This document shows, piece by piece, positions 42,273-48,879 of a DNA stretch of 48,879 bases. Source of the stretch: an uncultured Lachnospiraceae bacterium (GTDB taxonomy: Bacteria > Bacillota > Clostridia > Lachnospirales > Lachnospiraceae); the NCBI GenBank assembly GCA_910587095.1, contig CAJUMJ010000055.1, positions 1-48,879 of the forward strand, read 5' to 3'. Position 1 is the first letter of the stretch. The number at the start of each line of letters is the position of its first letter. Position numbers and translations under genes: made by a program. The notes beneath the pieces are model-generated. The model made no database searches, had not been told where the DNA came from, and was given only the letters and a program-made list of their open reading frames with translations.

Positions 42273-44045
42273 TTATTTCAACTCATTCGCCGTCACATAA
42301 AAGTGGTGGTAAATGCCGTTTTGCTTAAGCAGGCTCTCGTGGGTTCCCTCTTCCACAATGCCCTCCTCCGTCAGCACCAGAATCCTGTCGGAATTACGGA
42401 TGCTGGACAGCCTGTGCGCGATGGTGATAGTCGTCCGCCCTCTGGCAAGCGCTTCCAGTGACTTTGCCACTTGAAATTCACTCTCGTTATCCAGCGCAGA
42501 AGTGGCTTCATCCATAATCAAAATTGGCGGATTTTTCAAAAATACTCTGGCAATACTGATGCGCTGTTTCTGTCCGCCGGAAAGCTTCACGCCCCGCTCT
42601 CCCACATAAGTGTCATATCCATCCTTTAAGGCCGTGATAAACTCATGCGCTCCGGCCCGCTTTGCCGCCTCCACGACCTCCTCTCTCGAAGCATTCTCTC
42701 TGCCGTAGGCAATATTCTCATAGACCGTGCCCGAGAAAAGATAAACGTCCTGCTGTACCATACCAATATTCTGCCGCAGGCTCTTGATCGTATACTTATG
42801 GATGTTTTTCCCGTCTAACAGAATTTCACCCTGATCAATATCATAAAATCGGGGAATCAAGTTGCACAGCGTGGTCTTTCCGCCGCCGGAGGGCCCGACA
42901 ATGGCAATCTTTTCCCCCTGGTGAATCTCCAAAGTTAAGTCGCGGAACACCACATTGTGATCATCGGGATACTCGAAGCTGACGTTTCGGAATGAAATGT
43001 TACCCTTCGGATTGACACAGGCCTCCGCGTCCGGCTCGTCAAAAATCTCGATGTCGCTGTCCATGATCTGCACAAACCGTTCAATTCCCGTCATGCCCCT
43101 CTGGAACTGCTCCGCAAACTCAATAATCCTTCGGATGGTAGCAATCAAAGTCGTCACATACATCACATAAGCCACCAGATCACCCGGTGCAATCTTCCCT
43201 TCCACCATAAAAATGCCGCCCGCCACAAGGAGCACCAGATACATCAGACCATCGAAGGCCCTCGTGGTAGTATGGAACGCCGCCATAAATTTGTATGTTT
43301 CCTTTTTAATGCGAAGAAAGTTTTGATTATCCTGTTCGAACTTCTCCTTTTCTTTCTCCTCGTTTGTGAACGCCTTCACCACCTTCTGCCCGAGAAGGCT
43401 GTCCTCAATGCGGGCATTCAGTTCGCCAATCTGCACACGCTGCTTCCGAAACGCCTCCCGCATCCGCAGATTGATCGCCGTACATGTCACCACCATAATC
43501 GGCACCACAATGAAAATAATCAGCGTCAACGCCAGGCTGATCCTCGAAAGAATGATAAAGGAAATCACAGCTTTAATCCCCGCAATAAAAAATTCCTCCG
43601 GGCAGTGATGCGAAAATTCTGTCACATCAAAAAGATCGTTGGTGATACGCCCCATGATCTGGCCGACCTTGGTATTATTATAGTAAGTGTCCGACAGCCT
43701 TTGCAGATGCGCATAGGCGTCCCTGCGCATATCCGTCTCAATGCGCGTCCCCATCACATGCCCCGTGTAAGCCATATAAAAATTCGCCACCAGATCTACG
43801 ATCCTCAGACAAAGGTATAATGCGCCTAGACGAAGAATAACCGATACAGACAAAGACGCCAGATCGTTCATACCCGCGTTGGTGATAAAGCGGATAATCA
43901 TTGGCAGCACCAACTCGCAGATCGTCGTAAGACCCGCACAGAGCAGGTCGATTACAACAATCTTCCAATACTTTTTATAATAGGGAAGAAATCTTTTCAT
44001 TAATTCTCCCGATTTGTAGTTTCTTGTGTTTTCCTGTGTGTCCAT
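42273..44045 (-). CDS. ABC transporter, fused permease and ATPase (MsbA-like exporter)
   Basis: A 590-aa half-transporter. Six membrane helices occupy about residues 20-320, followed by the ATPase domain: Walker A GPSGGGKTT, Q loop GMVQQDVYLFSG, signature KLSGGQKQR, Walker B ILIMDEATSALD and H loop in IAHRLSSI. It would act as a homodimer (no partner gene is adjacent), exporting lipids, peptides or drugs. AAGGAG precedes the ATG. It is the first gene of the run that continues with the response regulator, so it may be co-regulated. Confidence 0.94.
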   Translation of the reverse strand: MDTQENTRNYKSGELMKRFLPYYKKYWKIVVIDLLCAGLTTICELVLPMIIRFITNAGMNDLASLSVSVILRLGALYLCLRIVDLVANFYMAYTGHVMGTRIETDMRRDAYAHLQRLSDTYYNNTKVGQIMGRITNDLFDVTEFSHHCPEEFFIAGIKAVISFIILSRISLALTLIIFIVVPIMVVTCTAINLRMREAFRKQRVQIGELNARIEDSLLGQKVVKAFTNEEKEKEKFEQDNQNFLRIKKETYKFMAAFHTTTRAFDGLMYLVLLVAGGIFMVEGKIAPGDLVAYVMYVTTLIATIRRIIEFAEQFQRGMTGIERFVQIMDSDIEIFDEPDAEACVNPKGNISFRNVSFEYPDDHNVVFRDLTLEIHQGEKIAIVGPSGGGKTTLCNLIPRFYDIDQGEILLDGKNIHKYTIKSLRQNIGMVQQDVYLFSGTVYENIAYGRENASREEVVEAAKRAGAHEFITALKDGYDTYVGERGVKLSGGQKQRISIARVFLKNPPILIMDEATSALDNESEFQVAKSLEALARGRTTITIAHRLSSIRNSDRILVLTEEGIVEEGTHESLLKQNGIYHHFYVTANELK

Positions 44046-44170
44046 GCAACGCTCCTTAAATCAATGTTAAAAGTCTACCTGTGTCTGTCATTTTCGAACG
44101 TATTTCAAATTCCAAAACATACCTGCCCATACTTATTCCGTAATTATATACTGAGAGCAAAATAATTGTC

Positions 44171-44203
44171 AAAGAAAAAGGGCCGTCCTTTTCGGACAAC
44201 CCT
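44171..44203 (-). terminator. Terminator of the BlaR1-like gene
   Basis: On the minus strand AGGGTTGTCC pairs with GGACGGCCCT (44194-44203 and 44179-44188, one wobble) around a GAAAA loop, followed by TTTTCTTT. It lies about 20 bp past the stop. Confidence 0.85.
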
Positions 44204-44224
44204 TTAACCACAGCCAATCTCCCT

Positions 44225-46702
44225 TTATTTCCTTTTCCCATTATACTCGACGACCCGGTAAAAGTCCTGCTCGCCAAAATAACCCTCAATTTCGCGAAGC
44301 TCCTCATCCGAAAGCACATTTCCCAAGTCGATATAATGGCAGACGCACGTCACGGCTTCGTCCTGCTTCTGCACAAAGGGCAGCACATGTTCTATCAGTC
44401 CCTCAAAGGACAATTGATCCTTGTCTAAGGCAGTCACAATATCCGTCAGGGATTTCGTGGACACCTGATAGTCGATCTGATCCAAAACTTGATCGCTGAA
44501 GTTGTCTGCGTCTCCTCTGCGAAGCGCCTTCGCCAGATACTGTGCGGACTTCTCAGAATCGGAATACGCAAAGATATCCTCCCAATCCGACCTTGACATA
44601 TCGCCGCGCTCCAAAAGACATCCGAAACACTCACTCACAGTCTCGGCCTTCATATGGGGAGCTATAACGCGCAAAACCCGGCCGTCAAATTCCCTGATTC
44701 TTCCGGCCTGCAACTCCTCCAGCAGATACTTCGATGTCAGGCTTTCATCCGAATATATCCACAAATCTTCCCAATCTTCCTCCGATAAAGCAATCTCTCT
44801 CTGCCAGGCAATCCGAAATAATCTGCTTACCTCCTCCGCCTGTAAATGAGGAAGCGCATCTTTCAGTCTGGATAAATCGAGTGGCTGGCTTCCATTCAAA
44901 ACCTGATAAGCATACTCCGCATCCTCTTCCGTATAAATACTCTCAATGTCTCTCTTTTTGACCGCCCCGTATGTTATCTCGAGCTCCTCCAGCTTCGCCT
45001 TCTGCCCGACCATCTTAATCACATTTCTTCCTTGGGGAAGCGTGACTTTCACGGTATTCTCCTCTCCGCTCTCATTGAGTGTCTGCACCGTCTGATCCGG
45101 TCTGACACAGACAATCTTAAAACGGCCGTCGTAAAGGCTAAACGCGGATGAAACTTCCATCGTCGTCTCCTTGTTGGTATACAAAATCCATAAAGTATCG
45201 GAACCGTTAAGCATAAACTTATTCACATTTACGCTGCTGTCACCGCCCATGTATGACCACGCGCGCCAACAGTCGCTTTCACTGCCTTCTGCAATCAGAG
45301 CGTCGTCATCATACATCCGATAAGCCTTTCCGCTGCTCTTCACCAGAATCGGCTGAGCCAGATCAAAGGAGTCTCCCCACATCTGTGACCACGCGCTTTT
45401 TTCCCATAAATGCTCCGTAAGCCCCATGAAACTCTTCTTATAACCCTCGGCAAAAGTTTCCCCGAAACCGCGACCGTTGTCCGCCGCGCCACAGACGACA
45501 GACAACGCGAAAAACAGAATAAGCGCCACCGCCGAGCAGAGTCCGACCGCTATTCCCGTCCTATGGTAGCGCGCGATTCCGCGCAGTCTCTCCTTCAGCG
45601 TGCTCTTTTCCTCCAAAAGGGTCATAGCCGGCACATTGTCGTACATCCTTCCGCCTTTTCCGGAAATCACATCCTTGGACCAATGTTTCTGCGCCACATC
45701 CAGCAGCACATTGCCGTATGCTCTGCGCCCTTCCTCCGACAGAAGCTTTAACACCGTTTCGTCACAGGCAAGCTCACAGTCCACGTTAAACCTGTGGCTA
45801 AATACATACGCAAACGGATTGAACCAATGCACGCAGAGCGCGGCCTGAAACAGCCATTTATACAGAATGTCCTTTCTTTTATAGTGAACAAGCTCGTGAT
45901 GCAGAATCAGACAAATATCGTTCTCCCGCCGGGTCATCTCCGCGAGCATTGCCTGTGGCAGATAAATGCGCGGCTGCCAGAACCCGATCAGCATCGGGCT
46001 GTTAATCGCCGTGCTTTCATAGAGCGGAACCCTTTTCCCGATTCCAAGTCCCATCTGAATTTCCGCACTTTTATGAAGGACTCCCACGTCAATGACAGGC
46101 CCGCTTGCCGCATAAACCTCTTTGGCAAAACGCCGATAAGCATAAAATTTCCTCAGCACTGCAAAAAGGACACCGCAAACCCACAACATGCTCACAATAC
46201 GAAAAATCTGTGCCCATCTCACACTCGCCGTTTTGTCGTCAATGCCACTGCCAACTGTCCCGACCATTTCCCCGCTCGACGCCTGTTGCACTGTCTCTGT
46301 ATTGTCAGCCCCCGTACCGGCTGTTTCCCCGTTCGATGCCTGTTGCACTGCCTCTATATTGCCAGTCCCCGTCCCGGCAGACTTTTCCGCCTTACTGTCA
46401 GCGCTTCTCTGCTCATTTTGCAGAACATCAGACGACGTTCCCTCGTGTACACTCTCTCCTGCCGCTCCGTCCGCATCGGTCTGCCCAGCCACCGCCGCCG
46501 TCAACTCTGCCGACAAATATTCCATCAAATTAATGTCCGCATGTACCGGCAAAAGCAGCCTCGCAATCACCAAAATCCACAAATAATATGTCCATTTTTT
46601 TGTAAAAAACCGACCGGTTAGCGGGCGAAACAACAAGATCAATAGTCCCACCAGCGCACCGGATAACGATAATGATAAAACTACAGAAAATAATTGCGCC
46701 AT
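44225..46702 (-). CDS. BlaR1/MecR1-like M56 metallopeptidase, large form
   Basis: An 825-aa membrane protein. Helices near residues 5-27 and 35-52 are followed by a low-complexity loop (about 65-155) with an imperfect duplication (AVQQASNGETAGTG / TVQQASSGEMVGT), another helix, and the M56 domain with zinc motif HELVHYKRKD. A helix near 385-405 leads to a ~410-residue outer region instead of the penicillin-binding sensor; it has SEEDWEDLWIYSDES / SRSDWEDIFAYSDSE repeats. By analogy it senses an external signal and cleaves the BlaI-like repressor encoded upstream. ATG 46702 has GGAGG 6 nt upstream. Confidence 0.85.
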   Translation of the reverse strand: MAQLFSVVLSLSLSGALVGLLILLFRPLTGRFFTKKWTYYLWILVIARLLLPVHADINLMEYLSAELTAAVAGQTDADGAAGESVHEGTSSDVLQNEQRSADSKAEKSAGTGTGNIEAVQQASNGETAGTGADNTETVQQASSGEMVGTVGSGIDDKTASVRWAQIFRIVSMLWVCGVLFAVLRKFYAYRRFAKEVYAASGPVIDVGVLHKSAEIQMGLGIGKRVPLYESTAINSPMLIGFWQPRIYLPQAMLAEMTRRENDICLILHHELVHYKRKDILYKWLFQAALCVHWFNPFAYVFSHRFNVDCELACDETVLKLLSEEGRRAYGNVLLDVAQKHWSKDVISGKGGRMYDNVPAMTLLEEKSTLKERLRGIARYHRTGIAVGLCSAVALILFFALSVVCGAADNGRGFGETFAEGYKKSFMGLTEHLWEKSAWSQMWGDSFDLAQPILVKSSGKAYRMYDDDALIAEGSESDCWRAWSYMGGDSSVNVNKFMLNGSDTLWILYTNKETTMEVSSAFSLYDGRFKIVCVRPDQTVQTLNESGEENTVKVTLPQGRNVIKMVGQKAKLEELEITYGAVKKRDIESIYTEEDAEYAYQVLNGSQPLDLSRLKDALPHLQAEEVSRLFRIAWQREIALSEEDWEDLWIYSDESLTSKYLLEELQAGRIREFDGRVLRVIAPHMKAETVSECFGCLLERGDMSRSDWEDIFAYSDSEKSAQYLAKALRRGDADNFSDQVLDQIDYQVSTKSLTDIVTALDKDQLSFEGLIEHVLPFVQKQDEAVTCVCHYIDLGNVLSDEELREIEGYFGEQDFYRVVEYNGKRK

Positions 46703-46803
46703 AATTTCCTCCACTAAAAACACAATACACTTCTCTCACACACTTCACTCGTCAAAGCGTCTGCGCGATCTTCTGATCGCCGTCTGTCAATCCGCAATCC
46801 TCT

Positions 46804-47175
46804 TTACCTGAAATTATCCTGAAAGTAATTTCTCAGCTCCTCCACATCTTCCCTGCTCAAATTCTCATCCTCGATGAGAGCCGCCGCCAGATTTTTCGCA
46901 TTGCCCTTAAAAAATTTGTTAAGGAAGCTCTTCGTCTCCTCTTTCACATAATCACCCCGCGCCACAAGAGGCCAATAATAATAAACCCCCTGTTTCTCCT
47001 GCGCGATTACGCCCTTATCCAGCAATCTGCGGATCAGCGTCAGTACCGTGGTACGCTCCCAGTCTTTTTTCTCATTCAGACGCGCACGGATTTCATTGGC
47101 ATTCAACGCTTCCCCCGCGGCCCATAGCGTTTCCAGAATCTCCAGCTCCGCGTCGGATATTTTCGTGTCTTTCAT
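46804..47175 (-). CDS. BlaI/MecI/CopY family transcriptional repressor
   Basis: A 123-aa winged-helix repressor (ISDAELEILETLWAAGEALN, WERTTVLTLIRRLLDKGVIA, YYYWPLV). The C-terminal dimerisation helices include FLNKFFKGNAKNLAAALI, within which such repressors are cut after BlaR1 activation. It is encoded 101 bp upstream of the BlaR1-like gene. The promoter overlaps an 18-bp-arm palindrome that should be its operator, so it is probably autoregulated. ATG 47175 has GGGAG about 8 nt upstream. The region between the two genes holds a GCGATC hairpin (about 46765-46780). Confidence 0.93.
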   Translation of the reverse strand: MKDTKISDAELEILETLWAAGEALNANEIRARLNEKKDWERTTVLTLIRRLLDKGVIAQEKQGVYYYWPLVARGDYVKEETKSFLNKFFKGNAKNLAAALIEDENLSREDVEELRNYFQDNFR

Positions 47176-47197
47176 AAGCATCTCCCTTAGCTTCTTA

Positions 47198-47255
47198 GTG
47201 TTTACACACGTAGACTTTCTATATATAGTCTACGTGTGTAAACACACTTTGTCAA
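47198..47255 (-). promoter_or_regulatory. BlaI-type operator palindrome and promoter
   Basis: On the minus strand -35 TTGACA (47250-47255) is 17 bp from -10 TAGACT (47227-47232). Two perfect 18-bp arms (47198-47215 and 47228-47245) form a large dyad; each half contains TACACACGTA, like the TACA...TGTA boxes of BlaI/MecI. One arm covers the spacer and the other the start region, so bound repressor would block RNA polymerase. Confidence 0.85.
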
Positions 47256-47368
47256 CACAAACTTTTTAAATCTCCACGCTGTCAAACGGAAAGTACTGTT
47301 GCCTCTCTCCTTTCATCCAACCGGCGCGACCGCCACGCGGCAGGTTCATCACGCCAGAATCTGCCTTT

Positions 47369-47404
47369 AAAAAAGGCGGCCATGCCATAAAATGCACAGC
47401 CGCC
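47369..47404 (-). terminator. Terminator of the DUF4180 gene
   Basis: GGCGGC and GCCGCC (47375-47380, 47399-47404) close an extended stem on the minus strand with GTGCAT/ATGGCAT inside, followed by six T (47369-47374). It lies about 48 bp past the stop. Confidence 0.8.
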
Positions 47405-47451
47405 TCAGCGTCCGATTAAAACACAACGATCTAATACGGGAATTATGTCTG

Positions 47452-47820
47452 TTACATGTTTTCCGTAATTTTCTGTATTGCTTCCTCTTTTGTCTCTACA
47501 AAGAAAAAGTCTTTCCCTTTGTTGCTCTCAAAGATAAAATCCTTGAGCGGCTTGCTCGTATAATGGGAATAGTCCCCATATATAGCAAGTTTTCCACCAT
47601 AATTGATATATTTCTGGAGAATTTCTCCCGCCAAACCGCTGCTTAAAATAAAGAAATCCTCAGTGACTGCCTTCTTATCCACGACGAGATACTCCGTGCC
47701 TGCTTCGTATTTGGCAGACATAAGCAGATCAAGCGCAGAATCGACATCTGTAATCACCACATTGTCGCTTGAAACAACAGCAATGCTTCCATTGCCACAA
47801 TCCATTTTTTCAAGTCTCAT
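47452..47820 (-). CDS. DUF4180 domain protein
   Basis: A 122-aa soluble protein matching DUF4180: IAVVSSDNVVITDVDSALDL, LVVDKKAVTEDFFILSSGLA and IYGDYSHYTSKPLKDFI. The function is unknown. I chose ATG 47820, which has AAGGAGG about 9 nt upstream; the open frame to 47916 has no family features. It has a good terminator and probably a single-gene transcript. The family occurs sporadically in Firmicutes. Confidence 0.8.
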   Translation of the reverse strand: MRLEKMDCGNGSIAVVSSDNVVITDVDSALDLLMSAKYEAGTEYLVVDKKAVTEDFFILSSGLAGEILQKYINYGGKLAIYGDYSHYTSKPLKDFIFESNKGKDFFFVETKEEAIQKITENM

Positions 47821-47959
47821 GTCTGTACCTCCTTCCATAACTTGCAGACAAAATCCCGCAATACCGCCGCCGGTAACGCTTCCGTGTATTGTAGCACAGC
47901 CAGTTTTCCAGTACAAGATAAATTTGGAAAGACATGAAAAAATGATAATGGAAATTTGC

Positions 47960-48436
47960 TTATAAATCTGTTATATTGAGTATCTTCTGCACTTTTCCAA
48001 ATTCCTGTATCAACTGTTCTCCCGCCACGAATATCTCTTTTTTCCACGGATGGCCATACAAACCGATTGACCAATCAAATGATACAAAAAAATGATAATC
48101 GCCATCTGGATAATAACTTGGAAAATATACATTACAATTTCGCTCTGCATCATAAAACCAATAATCTAATGGTATTTCTTCGCATGGATTATAAATGAAA
48201 CAATCATGTCGCCAGTCCAAGGCATACATATTTGTGGCATTTACTCTGCAAAAAATAGAATTGATAATTTTTTCTTGCTCTTCCGTGAAAACCCCGTTCA
48301 AATGATATTTCTTATACTTCATTGACAATGACAACCATGGTTTTGAATTGGTTTCGCAAGAAGGATAAAACTGGAAATCATAATATATTTTATCCCAAAT
48401 GGCGTTGTATTTGTTATAATCCGAAATTATTTCCAT
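47960..48436 (-). CDS. DUF2716 domain protein
   Basis: A 158-aa soluble protein of the DUF2716 type: WDKIYYDFQFYPS near the start, the ALDWRHDCFIYNPCE segment and the FPSYYPDGDYHFFVSFDWSIGLYGHPW stretch (FPSYYPDGDYHFF, then SFDWSIGLYGHPW) near the end. These proteins are scattered in Firmicutes, sometimes near immunity genes; the role is unknown and no toxin gene is adjacent. It is more A/T-rich than most genes here, so recent acquisition is possible. Ribosome site AGAAG is weak. Confidence 0.8.
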   Translation of the reverse strand: MEIISDYNKYNAIWDKIYYDFQFYPSCETNSKPWLSLSMKYKKYHLNGVFTEEQEKIINSIFCRVNATNMYALDWRHDCFIYNPCEEIPLDYWFYDAERNCNVYFPSYYPDGDYHFFVSFDWSIGLYGHPWKKEIFVAGEQLIQEFGKVQKILNITDL

Positions 48437-48740
48437 TTTCCATTCTTCTAAAGGTTAATCAATTTTTCAGTTATTATAATCCCGATTTGTTTAACTGTAC
48501 TGGAAAAACTATACTATATCCCATTATATAAAGCAATCTGTATCTTATGTCCGTTCCGCCTATCCACAAAAACGGCTTCTAACCATCCGCAGGCACTTTT
48601 TTTGCATATACCGGAAAAAATAACAACAAAAACCGGATATATGATAAAATCAGACGAAAGAGGTGCAGAACAACCTTGCGCAAACAGGAACAGGACTTTC
48701 CTTCCGCAATCTTATACAATGATCTCACACAAGGAGAGTA
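48437..48740. other. Right-edge intergenic region with a possible 21-codon plus-strand ORF
   Basis: No gene is firmly supported. A TTG at 48676 with AGAGGTG upstream opens a 21-codon frame on the plus strand (MRKQEQDFPSAILYNDLTQG and one more residue) that ends at TAG 48739-48741, exactly where the next hairpin cluster begins. It may be the start of a gene cut short by that element, or chance. TCTCACAC (48723-48730) also occurs in two other hairpin-bearing gaps. Confidence 0.3.
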
Positions 48741-48874
48741 GATTGAAAAATCATGCTGATGCACTGATTTTTCAATCGGCAATTTAAGTCAGAGACGGGG
48801 ATTGCCCTGATCGCAGATGAGAAATCGCCTGCGCGAATTTCTCATCGCGTGTCATCGCAGTAAACTGCTCTGAC
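48741..48874. repeat. Hairpin cluster at the right edge
   Basis: A 13-bp stem GATTGAAAAATCA/TGATTTTTCAATC (48741-48753, 48765-48777), a 10-bp stem GATGAGAAAT/ATTTCTCATC (48816-48825, 48837-48846) and GCAG-TAAA-CTGC (48857-48868) follow one another. GTCAGAG (48788-48794) and CTCTGAC (48868-48874) close the last two into a branched structure. It may continue beyond the window. No ORF. Confidence 0.75.
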
Positions 48875-48879
48875 ATGGA

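Noticed and set aside
45410..46621. Plus-strand frames opposite the BlaR1-like gene
   Set aside because: They have no ribosome sites or recognisable domains, while the minus strand encodes an intact M56 protein.

Overview
The window looks like a chromosomal segment from a motile, piliated gut anaerobe of the Clostridia, most likely Lachnospiraceae. This rests on family content: a two-subunit class I fumarase, a Tad pilus locus with DUF5702/DUF6382 proteins, clostridial-type flagellins, DUF6240, BofA/YaaL homologues, a bile salt hydrolase, and BlaI/BlaR1-type and CarD regulators. Shine-Dalgarno sites are strong (GGAGG) and promoters are sigma-A-like. Nearly every gene, and apparently an rRNA operon just beyond the left edge, lies on the minus strand, so the minus strand is probably the leading strand. 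The plus-strand exceptions are a DUF2508 gene, tRNA-Lys and a ComFB gene.

Layout. 1-740: a strong minus-strand promoter with a leader running off the left edge (probably rRNA), tRNA-Ser(GCU) with a consensus promoter, and a palindromic MITE-like element at the end of fumB. 706-5640: fumarase beta and alpha, a HIT protein, an FMN-reductase/SCP2 fusion, a rhomboid protease and a decayed Rpn-family nuclease gene. 6011-15969: a complete Tad/Flp pilus operon read leftward (peptidase, TadZ, TadA, TadB, TadC, Flp pilin, DUF5702, a TadE-like protein with zinc-binding-like repeats, a second peptidase, a small TadE-like protein and an FHA protein), with an extended -10 promoter. 16060-22033: BofA, DUF2508, FliS, flagellin 1 and a large DUF6240 protein under a probable sigma-28 promoter. 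22071-29878: bile salt hydrolase, glycogen branching enzyme, a TPR/degenerate-AAA+ protein, RsmA and TatD. 30095-34888: tRNA-Lys, a permease, ComFB, CarD, a CheC-like protein and flagellin 2. 35139-44045: a two-component system with an ABC transporter (ATPase plus FtsX-like permease) and an ABC exporter; an AlbA_2/ATPase-like regulator gene carrying a 12-bp tandem repeat sits between the response regulator and kinase genes. 44225-48436: a BlaR1-like metallopeptidase, a BlaI-like repressor with an 18-bp-arm operator palindrome, DUF4180 and DUF2716 genes.

Themes. The window encodes surface structures (Tad pilus, two flagellins), envelope stress and export systems, and a few housekeeping genes. 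The most unusual recurring signal is a set of intergenic clusters of perfect hairpins, often nested, that abut or supply stop codons and Shine-Dalgarno regions of flanking genes (about 538-738, 2219-2382, 25222-25385, 30228-30388, 37794-37961, 38641-38766 and 48741-48874). A 22-nt hairpin-plus-Shine-Dalgarno module is repeated exactly at two unrelated genes 20 kb apart. All functional calls come from reading the sequence; no database search was run.
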